DNA from: Anaerobacillus sp. CMMVII
Lineage (GTDB): Bacteria; Bacillota; Bacilli; Bacillales; Anaerobacillaceae
Direction of reading: 5' to 3'
Length of the DNA stretch: 64,000 nt
Assembly: GCF_025377685.1 (NCBI RefSeq)
Contig: NZ_JACEHK010000002.1
Location: 1 to 64,000, forward strand
Below the pieces are notes generated by a model. The model saw only the letters and a list, made by a program, of their open reading frames with translations, was not told the origin of the DNA and ran no database searches. Below, piece after piece: positions 26,348-36,145 of the stretch. Every line of letters begins with the position of its first letter. Within the stretch, counting starts at the first letter, position 1. The translations under genes were made by a program, and so were the position numbers.

Positions 26348-27898
26348 TTGAAAAAGTATAATTTAGTGTTGTTTTTCATAGCTATTTTTTTTATAACAAT
26401 GGGCTGTTCTAAAGTGTCTGAGGTTACTGAAACGAAGACAAAAGCTTCTGAAGAGGGGACAGGGACTGAACCAAAGTCGGTTACGTTACTGTATAGTTTT
26501 GCCCCTGGTAGCCTAGATCCTCACACAGAGTCCATTACGGTGAGAGCAGGAATTACTGAGACGTTAGTAAAAATTGATGAAAATCTAGAAATTAAGCCTT
26601 GGCTTGCCGAAAGTTGGGAACAAATAGATGGTAAAACATGGAGGTTTAAGGTGAGAGAAGGAGTTACGTTCCACGATGGGCTACCTGTTGATGGAGAGGC
26701 GGTTAAAGCTTCATTTGAAAGAGCGATTGAGGTAAGTAAAGCACTTCAATCCCTTTTAAAGATTGAGTCTATTGAGGCAGATGGTCAGCAAGTAACGTTT
26801 AAAACAACCGATGAGTACCCAGCGTTTATTTCTGAACTAGTACATACAAATGCCTCAGTTATTCAAGTGAATGCTGAGAACATTGAGCATGCACCAATTG
26901 GTACTGGACCTTTTAAAGTGACATCATATATTCAAGATGTCCAAATACAGTTGGAACGTTTTGAGGGGTATTGGGATGGGGTGGCTAAGTTAGAGAAAGC
27001 AACTGTTAAGTTTAACTCTGACGGAAATGTTCGTTCGTTAAGTTTACAGTCAAAAGATGCGGACATTGCCTACCATATTCCTACTGAAAGCATAGAGATA
27101 ATTGAGAAGTCAGATTTCTTAAGAATTGAGTCAATTCCAAGTCTTCGCGCGCATTTTATTCTTTACAACAATAATAAAGCAACGATGAAAGATGTAAAAG
27201 TACGCCAAGCATTAGATATGTTAATAAATCGTCCAGTAATTGCAAAGGATCTTATGAATGGTCACGCAACTGAGGCAAATGGTCCATTTAACAAGAACCT
27301 ACCTTTTGGGAGTCCAAAAGAGATAACTGCCTTTGATCCTGACAAGGCTAAAGCTTTATTAGAAGAAGCAGGTTATCACCTAAACGCAAAAGGGTTGATG
27401 GAAAAGGATGGCCAAACTTTATCTTTAAAACTAGCGACATATCAAGGACGCCCAGAACTGCCTCTTATGGCCCAATATCTTCTTGCAGAAGCATCTTTAG
27501 TAGGAATTGAAATAGACATAGTTGTTGTTGAGAATGTGGATAGCTATTTATTCGAAAACCAAGATGAGTGGGATATGGTTACTTATAGTATTTTAACAAC
27601 TCCTCGTGGAGATGGAGGATATTTCTTTAACGTAGCTTATCTTCCTGCTGCTTCGTTAAATCCTGGGCAGATTGATAACCCAGAGCTTACTTCGCTTATT
27701 GAGGTACTTAATACAACGAGTGATCAATTCACTCGGAACGAGTTGAAGAGTCGCGGTGTTGAAATAATTCAAGAACAGGTACCACAATCCTTTATTGTTT
27801 ATCCACACATTGTTGTCGGTGTAAATGAACGGGTGATCAATTGGAAGCCAGGTGCAGAGGAATATTATTTACTTACAAATACTTTGGATGTGAAATAG
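26348..27898 (+). CDS. Oligopeptide/nickel-type ABC substrate-binding lipoprotein
   Basis: Binding lipoprotein of 516 residues (SBP_bac_5 family). Lipobox TMGC (FFITMGCSKVSE), then typical motifs GSLDPHTES, LAESWEQIDGKTWRFKVREGVTFHDG (given in part: WRFKVREGVTFHDG), GTGPFKVTSY and YHLNAKGLM. It starts with TTG behind AAAGGAGAGG and is the first gene of a five-gene importer. The family binds peptides, nickel chelates, heme or opine metallophores. Because Zur-like boxes control the operon, a zinc-chelate ligand such as an opine-type metallophore is the best guess. No metallophore synthesis genes are seen nearby. Confidence 0.9.
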   Translation: MKKYNLVLFFIAIFFITMGCSKVSEVTETKTKASEEGTGTEPKSVTLLYSFAPGSLDPHTESITVRAGITETLVKIDENLEIKPWLAESWEQIDGKTWRFKVREGVTFHDGLPVDGEAVKASFERAIEVSKALQSLLKIESIEADGQQVTFKTTDEYPAFISELVHTNASVIQVNAENIEHAPIGTGPFKVTSYIQDVQIQLERFEGYWDGVAKLEKATVKFNSDGNVRSLSLQSKDADIAYHIPTESIEIIEKSDFLRIESIPSLRAHFILYNNNKATMKDVKVRQALDMLINRPVIAKDLMNGHATEANGPFNKNLPFGSPKEITAFDPDKAKALLEEAGYHLNAKGLMEKDGQTLSLKLATYQGRPELPLMAQYLLAEASLVGIEIDIVVVENVDSYLFENQDEWDMVTYSILTTPRGDGGYFFNVAYLPAASLNPGQIDNPELTSLIEVLNTTSDQFTRNELKSRGVEIIQEQVPQSFIVYPHIVVGVNERVINWKPGAEEYYLLTNTLDVK

Positions 27899-28840
27899 GT
27901 GATTCAAATTATCTTTGCCAGACTAGGGCAAATGGTGTTTGTTATCTTTATGCTAACAATAATTACGTTTAGCTTGATGAAGCTTGCACCGGGTGACCCT
28001 ATTTGGACAATGCTACAAGTTGATGAAGTAATCATCACTTTTGAAGAAAAGGAAAGTCTAAGAGAAGAACTTTTATTTGATCAGCCAATTCTTATCCAAT
28101 ATGGAAATTGGTTAAAAAATATAGTTCGATTAGATCTAGGGAAATCTTTCGTAAGTCAACAGCCTGTAACGAAAGAAATTGGCAGTAGAATTATGCCGAC
28201 CTTGTTTTTAACTATGGGCGGCCTTGCAGTAATGATGGGTATCGCCTTACTTTTAGGAAGTCTTGCTGCTATTTATCAAAATCGCTGGATTGATCACCTG
28301 AGTAGGTTACTAGCTTTCGCTGGGGCAAGTGTTCCTACCTTCTGGCTTGGTCTCATTATGATTTATCTGTTTTCGGTGAAATTTGCAATTCTGCCAGCGT
28401 TAGAACATGGAGGTATCAAGAGTTTGATACTTCCATCTTTTACGTTAGGTCTAGGTCTTGCCGCAGTCTATGCTAGGTTACTTCGAGCAGGACTATTAGA
28501 GAGCTACTCTCAAGAATACATTCGCGCTGCTCGGGCAAGAGGTATAGGTGAGTGGCAAATTTTGCGAGTTCACGCCTTGCGTTCAGCCTTGGTACCAGTC
28601 ATAACTATGTTTGGGATGAGCTTTGGTAGTTTATTAGGAGGATCAGTGGTTGTCGAAGTGTTATTTTCTTATCCTGGATTAGGTAAATTAGTGGTTGATG
28701 CGGTGTTTAAACGAGATTATCCACTAATTCAAGGGTACGTTCTCTTTACAGGGGTTGTCGTTGTTTTTGTAAATTTAATTGTAGATTTATCTTACCGGTT
28801 TCTAGACCCTCGAATTCGTTACGGGAAGGGTGGACATTAG
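27899..28840 (+). CDS. ABC permease, NikB/OppB type
   Basis: Inner-membrane permease of 313 residues with six hydrophobic segments and the BPD signature EYIRAARARGIGEWQILRVHALRSALVP (residues about 200-228; core RAARARGIGEWQI). It has the N-terminal LMKLAPGDPIW motif of OppB/DppB/NikB proteins. It starts with GTG immediately after the binding-protein stop codon. It pairs with the next gene to form the channel. Confidence 0.93.
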   Translation: MIQIIFARLGQMVFVIFMLTIITFSLMKLAPGDPIWTMLQVDEVIITFEEKESLREELLFDQPILIQYGNWLKNIVRLDLGKSFVSQQPVTKEIGSRIMPTLFLTMGGLAVMMGIALLLGSLAAIYQNRWIDHLSRLLAFAGASVPTFWLGLIMIYLFSVKFAILPALEHGGIKSLILPSFTLGLGLAAVYARLLRAGLLESYSQEYIRAARARGIGEWQILRVHALRSALVPVITMFGMSFGSLLGGSVVVEVLFSYPGLGKLVVDAVFKRDYPLIQGYVLFTGVVVVFVNLIVDLSYRFLDPRIRYGKGGH

Positions 28841-29664
28841 TGACTGTGAAAGAGTTTTTTCGTGATCCGATGTTAGTAGCAGGATTTTTGATTTTATCAA
28901 TCGTTATGATGTTAATAATAATTGGTCCTTTTGTCATTCCTAATAATCCATTTGAAATGAATATGGGAAATCGTTTTGCTAGACCGACGTTACAGTACCC
29001 ATTAGGAACCGATTTTTTCGGAAGATGTATTTTTTCTAGACTAATTGAAGGGGCAAAATATACCTTAGGCTTATCGACACTCGTTCTATTAGCAGCTCTT
29101 TCTATAGGTGTTCCGATTGGTTTAATTTCTGGGTATGTAGGAGGCAAACTAGACGCCATTTTGATGAGGATTGTTGATGGGTTAATTGCGTTTCCTGACT
29201 TTATTTTGGCAATTGCTATAGCAGGATTTTTAGGACTCAATATGAAGAATGTTGTTATAGCCATCATTGTCGTAAAATGGATTAGCTATGCACGGCTAGT
29301 TCGAAGTAGTACACTAGCGGAAAAAGAGAAGGACTACATTCTTGCAGCAAAACTGAACGGATCAAGTCATCCAAAAATTATTGTTAAACATTTATTTCCT
29401 CATATTGCTTCCCAAGTGGCGATTGTTGGTAGTTTAGATTTAGGAAAGATTATTTTAATTATTGCATCGTTATCTTACTTAGGTATTGGAGCTCAACCTC
29501 CAACTCCTGAATGGGGAGCGATGTTAAATGATGCAAGACCTTATTTTCAAACAGTTCCTACCTTGATGATTTATCCAGGTTTGGCAATTATGATGGTTGT
29601 TCTTAGTTTCAACTTAATTGGCGATGGTCTTAGAGAAGCGCTTGATATAAAGAATAGATCGTGA
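28840..29664 (+). CDS. ABC permease, NikC/OppC type
   Basis: Permease of 274 residues. It has LGTDFFGRCIFSRLIEGAKYT near residue 53 (core GTDFFGR), the ABC-contact loop KDYILAAKLNGSSHPKIIVKH (core AAKLNGSS), and GIGAQPPTPEWGAML, all standard for OppC/DppC/NikC. The GTG start overlaps the preceding stop by one base, so the two permeases are translationally coupled. Confidence 0.93.
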   Translation: MTVKEFFRDPMLVAGFLILSIVMMLIIIGPFVIPNNPFEMNMGNRFARPTLQYPLGTDFFGRCIFSRLIEGAKYTLGLSTLVLLAALSIGVPIGLISGYVGGKLDAILMRIVDGLIAFPDFILAIAIAGFLGLNMKNVVIAIIVVKWISYARLVRSSTLAEKEKDYILAAKLNGSSHPKIIVKHLFPHIASQVAIVGSLDLGKIILIIASLSYLGIGAQPPTPEWGAMLNDARPYFQTVPTLMIYPGLAIMMVVLSFNLIGDGLREALDIKNRS

Positions 29665-29674
29665 GGTGATCGTA

Positions 29675-30661
29675 ATGAGAACTAGTTTAATAGATACAAG
29701 CCCTGTGTTGCAGATAAAAGGTTTATCTATTAAAAATAAGCAAAACAAGCAACAATTGCTTCATAGCTTGGATTTAACGATTAACCCAGGTGAAATGGTT
29801 GGCCTTGTAGGTGAAAGCGGCAGTGGGAAAAGTATAACTGCATCTGCTATTTTAGGGTTACTACCAAGGCAACTAGAAATAAATCAAGGTGAAATCTCAT
29901 TTCAAGGGAATAGAATTGATCATTTACCTCAACAACGACTACGCCCATTGCGTGGAAGACATATGGCAATGATATTTCAAGATTACAACGGCAGTCTAAC
30001 TCCGTTTATTAAAATAGGAAAACAGATGATAGAAACACTTCGTATCCATGAAAAGATAACGAAAAAGGAAGCAAGAGAACGTGCCTTAGAAGCTTTACAG
30101 CGTGTGAAGCTTCCGGAAACAAGAGTGTTTGAAAATTATCCTTTTGAGCTAAGTGGTGGACAAAAGCAGCGTGTCGCTATTGCTATGGCAATGATGCTAC
30201 ATCCAGCCTTGTTAATTGCAGATGAGCCAACTACGGCGTTAGATGTTGTAACGGGAGAGCGGATTTTGGAACTCATCAAAGATCTTCAAAGTGAATTGAA
30301 ATGTGGTGTTTTATTAATTTCACACCATTTAGGTGAAGTGTTGAAATGGTCTGATCGTATCGCAGTGATGTATGGTGGACATCTAGTAGAAGAAGGAACA
30401 ACTAGAATAGTTGGCCAACATCCGTATACAAGCTTACTTCTACAGTCTAGACCACAGTTAACCAATGAGTTTACTGAACTAAAATTAATTCCTGGAGAAC
30501 CAGGGAATGTCTCGGAACTAGGTTGCCCATTTGTAAATCGGTGCCCGAGTAGAGTGGAAAAGTGTTGGGAGAGTAACCTAAAATTAGTTTATTTACAAGC
30601 TAATCATCGGGTCTCTTGTCACTTGTTTGACCGACAATTTTATTGCAATGAGGTACGGTAA
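29675..30661 (+). CDS. ABC ATPase, NikD/OppD type
   Basis: ATPase of 328 residues with Walker [10 protein letters not shown]-loop FQDYNGSLTP, signature [15 protein letters not shown], Walker B LLIADEPTTALD and switch His in LISHH. The C-terminal oligopeptide-transporter extension CPFVNRCPSRVEKCW has the Cys pattern that in OppD proteins holds an Fe-S or metal site. ATG 29675 is chosen over GTG 29666 because GAGGTG lies upstream. Confidence 0.94.
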   Translation: MRTSLIDTSPVLQIKGLSIKNKQNKQQLLHSLDLTINPGEMVGLVGESGSGKSITASAILGLLPRQLEINQGEISFQGNRIDHLPQQRLRPLRGRHMAMIFQDYNGSLTPFIKIGKQMIETLRIHEKITKKEARERALEALQRVKLPETRVFENYPFELSGGQKQRVAIAMAMMLHPALLIADEPTTALDVVTGERILELIKDLQSELKCGVLLISHHLGEVLKWSDRIAVMYGGHLVEEGTTRIVGQHPYTSLLLQSRPQLTNEFTELKLIPGEPGNVSELGCPFVNRCPSRVEKCWESNLKLVYLQANHRVSCHLFDRQFYCNEVR

Positions 30662-30663
30662 CA

Positions 30664-31437
30664 ATGAGTGTTTTGTTAGATGTTTGTCATGTTGAAAAAA
30701 AGTATCAGGACCAATTCTACGCAGTTAAAGACGTTTCTTTTCAAATAAAAATTGGCGAATGTTTGGGTTTAGTTGGTGAGAGTGGCAGTGGAAAAAGTAC
30801 AATTGCCCGCGCAATCCTATCTGTTGTGAAGCTAGATAAAGGGGCAATTTATTTCCACGGATCAAGGCTAGATACACTTCAGGGTGAAAAGCTAAGGCAA
30901 ATGCGAAAGCATATCCAAATGGTGTTCCAAGATCCTACATCTTCTCTAAATGAGCGCTTATCCATTTTCACCTCTGTGATGGAACCTTTAGATAATTTTA
31001 AAAAAGTAAAGCCTTCTTTTTTAGCTGATGTTAGACATTCAAGAGAAGAAACAGCCATTAAACTATTAGAGATGGTTGGTCTCTCAAGCGATTTTTTAAA
31101 GCGTTATCCGCATGAATTAAGTGGTGGACAAAAGCAGCGAGTAGCCATAGCTAGAGCCATCAGTTTAGGACCAGATTTAATCATATGCGATGAACCTACG
31201 GCTAGCCTTGATGCTTCTATTCAGGCGCAAATACTAAATTTGTTAAAAGAACTAAAAAAAGACCTAGAGATGTCTTACTTATTTATAAGTCATGATATTG
31301 CTGCCGTTCAATATATGAGTGATGAAATGATTGTGATGAAAGAAGGGGAAATTGTCGATCAGTTTTCTACGCAGCAATTATTGCATTCTGATCGTAATTT
31401 ATACACGCGGCAGCTAATTCAAGCTAATTCGTATTAA
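30664..31437 (+). CDS. ABC ATPase, NikE/OppF type
   Basis: Second ATPase of 257 residues with Walker [11 protein letters not shown]-loop [11 protein letters not shown], signature [15 protein letters not shown], Walker [13 protein letters not shown] and LFISHD. It lacks the C-terminal Cys extension of its partner, like NikE. It starts three bases after the previous gene and completes the importer. Confidence 0.93.
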   Translation: MSVLLDVCHVEKKYQDQFYAVKDVSFQIKIGECLGLVGESGSGKSTIARAILSVVKLDKGAIYFHGSRLDTLQGEKLRQMRKHIQMVFQDPTSSLNERLSIFTSVMEPLDNFKKVKPSFLADVRHSREETAIKLLEMVGLSSDFLKRYPHELSGGQKQRVAIARAISLGPDLIICDEPTASLDASIQAQILNLLKELKKDLEMSYLFISHDIAAVQYMSDEMIVMKEGEIVDQFSTQQLLHSDRNLYTRQLIQANSY

Positions 31438-31595
31438 AAAATTAATGTGGTCTTCTTTTGAAATAAAATAAGCTATTAGGGATCAATTTCATTTCATTAT
31501 TATAATAAAAGCTGCCCCCTGATACCTTGAAATTAGAGTGACTACTACTAATTGCAAACTAGGAGAAAACATCCTAGTAAAAGAGGTGTTGAAAA
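31438..31595 (+). other. Gap before GNAT gene
   Basis: No gene. A small hairpin CTAGGA / TCCTAG lies just before the GNAT ribosome site. No clear terminator follows the ATPase gene, so the next genes may share the transcript. Confidence 0.4.
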
Positions 31596-32090
31596 ATGAT
31601 AGATGTTCGAGAGGTAAACGACACTGAGATTGAGGCTGTGAGCCACTTCTTACTTAGTACAATGGGTGAAGTCTTTCCATTCCCACTAAGTCAGAGATCT
31701 TTACGAGATTTAGAGGAAATGAAAGAACGCTTTTTAGACCGTAAAGATGCAACATTTTTGGCGGCATTTTTTGAGGGGAAAGTGGTGGGAACTTTAGCTA
31801 TTGACCGTTATGACAACCGAATTAAAGCTCTTAGAGGGCGTTTTGATTTGGATGCTACATGTGAAGTAATCAAATGTTATGCAGATCGAAATAAACGGCG
31901 ACAAGGCATTGGTAGTTTACTTTTTGAAAAGGCAACAGAGTTTTCAAAACGAGCAGGCTATCAAACAATGTATCTCCATACTCATAAGTTTTTACCAGGG
32001 GGATTCACGTTTTGGAGGAAAAAAGGTTTTTCAATTATTCTTGATGAAGGTGATCCTTTTGAAACGGTTCATATGGAAAAAGGACTGTAA
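31596..32090 (+). CDS. GNAT-family acetyltransferase
   Basis: Protein of 164 residues with the acetyl-CoA-binding pattern of GNAT enzymes: central strand CYADRNKRRQGIGSLLFEKATEFSKRAGY (core RRQGIGSLLF) and the late motif YLHTHKFLPGGFTFWRKKGF. It starts at ATG behind AGAGGTG. It lies between the Zur-boxed importer and a MATE exporter, whose start codon follows its stop directly. Its substrate is unknown; a metallophore or antimicrobial is possible. Confidence 0.85.
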   Translation: MIDVREVNDTEIEAVSHFLLSTMGEVFPFPLSQRSLRDLEEMKERFLDRKDATFLAAFFEGKVVGTLAIDRYDNRIKALRGRFDLDATCEVIKCYADRNKRRQGIGSLLFEKATEFSKRAGYQTMYLHTHKFLPGGFTFWRKKGFSIILDEGDPFETVHMEKGL

Positions 32091-33452
32091 GTGTTGAATA
32101 CATTAGCAGTAGACCTTTCGAATAATCGTCCTGCCTTAACTAATCGCAAGTATTTAGCATTAGCTATTCCGTTAATCATTTCAACACTAACAACACCATT
32201 ATTAGGTGCGGTTGATACAGCAGTCGTAGGTCATTTATCAGACCCTGTCTTTATTGGTGGGGTTGCAGTAGGTAGCTTAATTTTCTCACAATTGTATTGG
32301 TTATTAGGTTTTCTTCGAGTTAGCACCTCAGGATTTACAGCTCAAGCGAAAGGTGCTAACAACCGAGAAGAACTTTTTTACTCATTTATTAGACCATTTC
32401 TTTTAGCGGCTATGTTAGGTTGCTTTTTCCTTCTGATTCAATCGCCAATAAAATGGGTAGCCTTTTCGATCATTCAAAGTAGTGAAGGTGTTTACGTTCA
32501 AGCAGCTAATTATTTTGATATTCGTATCTGGGGAGCACCATTTGCCCTTATAAATTATGTTATTCTTGGTTGGTTAGTTGGATCATCACAAATTCGTATA
32601 ACGGTTTTTTCACAAATATTTATCAATGTCTTAAATATTATTTTAAATGTAGTTTTTGTATTAAATTTTAATCTTGGAGTTCAAGGGGTTGCTCTAGCTA
32701 GTTTAATAGCAGAAATTAGTTCGGTTGTGATAGGTTTGGTCATCCTCTGGAAGCTTAACATGATTCCAAAAGATCTCAATACACAATGGAAGAAGTTGTT
32801 TCAACATGGCCCGTTCGTAAAAATGCTCCAAGTAAATCGTGATTTGTTTATTAGAACTGTTTGTTTACTGACAGTCTTTACAATGTTTACATCAAAAAGT
32901 GGACAAATGGGGGAAGTTGAGCTTGCGGCTAACGCAATATTATACCAATTGCACCTTATTCTTGCCTATTTCATCAGTGGATTTTCAAATGCTAGCAGTA
33001 TCTTAATTGGTAGAGCGGTGGGGGGCAAACAGATTGACCTTTATGATGCAACAGTAAAAATGTCGGCAAAATGGGGAGGCATAGCAGCTGTTACTCTTAC
33101 ACTTCTCCTCCTCTTATTTAGTGATTGGATCTTACCGCTATTTACATCAATTGAAGAAGTTCTATTAATGGCTAATCAATTTATGTATTGGCTGTTATTA
33201 TTTCCATTAGTCAGCTTTTGGGGTTTACAATTGTATGGGATATTTACAGGTGCAACAGAGGGTAGACCTTTAAGGAATTCTATCATTCTTTCTTTACTTA
33301 TTTTTCTGATTTCCTATTATGTGTTTGTTCCTATATTAGGCAACCATGGCTTATGGTTAGCGTTTATCTTATTTTCGCTTGCTCGGTCTATATTTTTATG
33401 GCCTTATTTACTTTCCTTGAAAAGTAAATGTTTCACGAATGGTGTTGGATAG
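32091..33452 (+). CDS. MATE-family efflux transporter
   Basis: Membrane protein of 453 residues with about twelve hydrophobic segments. The N-terminal motif PLIISTLTTPLLGAVDTAVVGHLSD (core GAVDTAVVGHL) is that of the MATE/DinF group, which exports drugs or metabolites in exchange for Na+ or H+. It starts with GTG directly after the GNAT stop, so the two are coupled. Behind a Zur-boxed importer it could export a metal chelator, but that is speculative. Confidence 0.93.
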   Translation: MLNTLAVDLSNNRPALTNRKYLALAIPLIISTLTTPLLGAVDTAVVGHLSDPVFIGGVAVGSLIFSQLYWLLGFLRVSTSGFTAQAKGANNREELFYSFIRPFLLAAMLGCFFLLIQSPIKWVAFSIIQSSEGVYVQAANYFDIRIWGAPFALINYVILGWLVGSSQIRITVFSQIFINVLNIILNVVFVLNFNLGVQGVALASLIAEISSVVIGLVILWKLNMIPKDLNTQWKKLFQHGPFVKMLQVNRDLFIRTVCLLTVFTMFTSKSGQMGEVELAANAILYQLHLILAYFISGFSNASSILIGRAVGGKQIDLYDATVKMSAKWGGIAAVTLTLLLLLFSDWILPLFTSIEEVLLMANQFMYWLLLFPLVSFWGLQLYGIFTGATEGRPLRNSIILSLLIFLISYYVFVPILGNHGLWLAFILFSLARSIFLWPYLLSLKSKCFTNGVG

Positions 33453-33524
33453 GAAATTAATTGCATATTTAACCAAAATTTTTTAGTGGAAGGCTCCCGC
33501 TAGTCTCCGCCAACCAACGTACAT

Positions 33525-33568
33525 AACGACTTCGTTTCTTGCTAAAGCAAGGAATGGGGTCGTTTTTT
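33525..33568 (+). terminator. Terminator after MATE gene
   Basis: Long imperfect stem AACGAC...TTTCTTGC / GCAAGGAA...GTCGTT with loop TAAA, then a TTTTTT run. Confidence 0.9.
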
Positions 33569-33977
33569 AATATTGCATGTAGAATTTGCAGAGTTCCTTT
33601 ATTTGTTCAAAAATTGAGAAAAAAGAGCTTTTTTTTAAGAAAATAAGTGATCCTATGACCGTTTTATAAGTATACCTCATTTATAATTTCCAGCAGCCAA
33701 AAGTTTAAGTGTTTGGTCATGCAAGCCTCCATCCTCTTTAAATGATCGCTACTAAGACGAGTTACATCAATGCAAAAGAACATAGTGGTGCCTGTGGTAC
33801 ACCAAGTTACCGTAGCGTGTCAAAGGAATCGGCTATCTGTTGATATAGAAAGTCGAGTCTTCAGAAATTTATTGTTTTGGTGACAGTGCAACCCCCGATA
33901 ATTATTCCCTAGTTTAAAACACCTAAAGGAAGTATCAATCCTAAAAAAAATATATTATAGAAAAATGAAAAGATCTA
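33569..33977. other. Gene-free stretch before first lacI gene
   Basis: No supported gene. A minus-strand stretch between about 33655 and 33830 is open for some 50 codons without a start signal; it may be a relic. Confidence 0.4.
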
Positions 33978-34036
33978 TTGAAAACGTTTTAAAAGTGTAG
34001 TAATGTTGTTATTAAGAAATATCCGAAACGTTTTGG
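33978..34036 (+). promoter_or_regulatory. Operators before LacI regulator 1
   Basis: TTGAAAACGTTTTAA (33978-33992) and CCGAAACGTTTTGG (34023-34036) are near-palindromes of the AAACGTTT type. The second overlaps the ribosome site, which indicates autoregulation. Confidence 0.7.
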
Positions 34037-34047
34037 AGGTTTGGATC

Positions 34048-35064
34048 ATGGCTACGATTAAAGATATTGCTAAAGCTGCTGGGGTATCTGTGACAACTGT
34101 TTCCAGAGCGTTAAATGGCTATCACGATGTAAATGAAAAGACAAGAAAGAAAATAAAAGAAGTTGCTGACCAACTAAACTATAGTCCAAATACACTTGCA
34201 AGAAGTCTTGTGATGAATAAGACAAACACAATAGGTTTATTAGTCTCTGAGCTTAACCGTTCAGGAGTTAAAGACAATTTCACTTTTGAAGTGATGTGCG
34301 GAATAAATGATTGTGTTGGAGACTTAGGTTACGATTTAATTCTCTTTAATACAAATCCAGATAAACAAAAAAAGAAGAGTTATACTCAACTTTGCCGTGA
34401 AAGACAAGTCGAGGGTGTTATTTTCCAAGGTATGAAGAAAGATGATCCTTATTTGAAAGAGATCATTGATAGTGAAATTCCGTGTGTTCTTGTAGATATT
34501 GAAATGCAGGGTGAAAATGTTGGGTATGTGACAACGGACAATGAATTTGGGGCACAAATGGCAGTAAAGCATTTGTATAATTATGGTCATCGTCATATTG
34601 CTATGGTTAATGGTCACGATCAAGCATTAGTTAGTATAAGAAGGCTACAAGGATATAAAAAAATGTTAAGTGAAGCCAACATCCCTTTTAATGAAAACTA
34701 TGTTGTTGACGGAGGATTTTCTGAACAAAACGCAGAAGAAGTAACTATTCAGCTACTTAAGAATTTCCCTGAAATTACTGCTATCTTTTGTGCCAGTGAC
34801 TTAATGGCAATGGGTGTAATGAAAGCAGCTAAAAATTTAGGTCTCAACATTCCTAGTGATCTATCAGTTGTTGGATTTGACGATATTCTTTTAGCATCAT
34901 ATGTCAATCCACCACTCACAACAATTGCTCAGGATAAATACAAAATGGGGTATGAATCTGCTAACCTACTAATTAATATCTTAAATTCAAAAGATAGTTC
35001 CCGAGTAAAGGTACTTGATAACCACTTAGTGATTAGGCAAACAACAGCTGAAAAACATTGTTAA
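34048..35064 (+). CDS. LacI-family regulator 1
   Basis: Repressor of 338 residues. N-terminal helix-turn-helix MATIKDIAKAAGVSVTTVSRA, hinge SPNTLARSLV, and a periplasmic-binding-like effector domain with IFCASDLMAMGVMKAAKNLG (core ASDLMAMG) and VVGFDDI. ATG 34048 follows TTTTGGAGGT; the frame upstream to 34003 is not translated. It precedes the alpha-glucobiose operon, and operators of the type CCGAAACGTTTCGG lie on both sides of the gene. The ligand is probably a disaccharide or glucose phosphate. Confidence 0.95.
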   Translation: MATIKDIAKAAGVSVTTVSRALNGYHDVNEKTRKKIKEVADQLNYSPNTLARSLVMNKTNTIGLLVSELNRSGVKDNFTFEVMCGINDCVGDLGYDLILFNTNPDKQKKKSYTQLCRERQVEGVIFQGMKKDDPYLKEIIDSEIPCVLVDIEMQGENVGYVTTDNEFGAQMAVKHLYNYGHRHIAMVNGHDQALVSIRRLQGYKKMLSEANIPFNENYVVDGGFSEQNAEEVTIQLLKNFPEITAIFCASDLMAMGVMKAAKNLGLNIPSDLSVVGFDDILLASYVNPPLTTIAQDKYKMGYESANLLINILNSKDSSRVKVLDNHLVIRQTTAEKHC

Positions 35065-35091
35065 CTTCCCCGGAATGGGGGGAGTTGTTTT
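35063..35091 (+). terminator. Terminator of lacI 1
   Basis: AACTTCCCC / GGGGGAGTT stem overlapping the stop codon, then GTTTT. Confidence 0.75.
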
Positions 35092-35102
35092 AACAAAATA
35101 TA

Positions 35103-35149
35103 CCGAAACGTTTCGGTTTTTATTTTAATAGAAATCCAAAACGTTTCGG
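35103..35149 (+). promoter_or_regulatory. Twin operators for alpha-glucobiose operon
   Basis: CCGAAACGTTTCGG (35103-35116, perfect palindrome) and CCAAAACGTTTCGG (35136-35149), with starts 33 bp apart (about three helical turns). They match the sites before lacI 1. Confidence 0.85.
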
Positions 35150-35296
35150 TTAATAAATGATCTGTTTTTGAAGCTTTTCATAAGACATGGACATATGGCC
35201 TTAGTTAAAGTGGCAAAATGATAAATGATAGTACCAATTTTTAGTGATCAATTTTATAGAATGCATACACCAAAAGAAAATGCTAGGGGTGGAAGA

Positions 35297-36091
35297 ATGA
35301 AAGATATTAAAGCGATAGCGCTTGATTTAGATGGAACTTTTATTAAAAGAGATGGCACTATCTCAGAACGAAATAAGCAAGCTGTTTTAAAGGCGTTAAA
35401 TCAAGGGATTAAGGTGGTCTTAGCCTCGGGTAGAGTACCAGCAGCAAGTGTAATGTATCATAAGGCATTAGGGTTAGATACATACATGATTTGTTCAAAT
35501 GGTGCATTAATATACGATTTTGTTGGTCAAAAAGCATTTAAAAGATTAGCTATAAATAAAGAGAATGCACGAAAGATTTTGGATCACTTTAAGCCTTTAT
35601 CTAGGAATATCCTTGCCCATTATGATGATGACTTTTTCAGTTTATATGAAGATGAAGTCGTAAAATCTTGGTCCGAAAATGAAAAAAGAAGTCCAAGTTT
35701 TATAGGAGATTATTCTAGTCTTATTGGCGATAACATTACTAAATTTGAAATATTTCTAAACAAATTAGACGATGTTTATCCAAAGGAGCATGAGAAGACA
35801 TTACCAAATGATATATACATTATCAATAAACCTGGTTATATTGAAGCGATGTTTCAACCGTCATCAAAATGGCATGCTCTAAAAGATGTGCTTGAGTTAT
35901 ATGGGATAAAACCAGAACAAACGATGGCTTTTGGAGATAATGATAATGATTTAGATATGCTTGAAAATGTTGGTTATGGAGTAGCAATGGAAAACGGTAT
36001 TGATGAGGCGAAAAAGGCAGCAAAATATATCACCTTTCACCATGAAGAAGATGGTGTTGCTCGCTTCTTAGAGAAAAATATATTTTCATAA
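35297..36091 (+). CDS. Cof-type HAD-family phosphatase
   Basis: Hydrolase of 264 residues with HAD motif I LDLDGTF, motif II LASGR, and motif III/IV FGDNDNDLDML, and the Cof cap (IIB) between. Such enzymes dephosphorylate sugar phosphates or flavin mononucleotide. ATG 35297 is used because GGGGTGGA precedes it; the longer frame from 35225 has no such site. First gene of the operon behind the twin operators. Likely substrate is a hexose phosphate, by context. Confidence 0.9.
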   Translation: MKDIKAIALDLDGTFIKRDGTISERNKQAVLKALNQGIKVVLASGRVPAASVMYHKALGLDTYMICSNGALIYDFVGQKAFKRLAINKENARKILDHFKPLSRNILAHYDDDFFSLYEDEVVKSWSENEKRSPSFIGDYSSLIGDNITKFEIFLNKLDDVYPKEHEKTLPNDIYIINKPGYIEAMFQPSSKWHALKDVLELYGIKPEQTMAFGDNDNDLDMLENVGYGVAMENGIDEAKKAAKYITFHHEEDGVARFLEKNIFS

Positions 36092-36145
36092 AAATGTAAG
36101 TAAGAAGAATGAAATATAAAATTTATAAAGAATGGTGGTAAGTCA

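Noticed and set aside
28746-29267. 173-codon minus-strand frame over the permease genes
   Set aside because: Antisense to two well-conserved permeases and without start signals.
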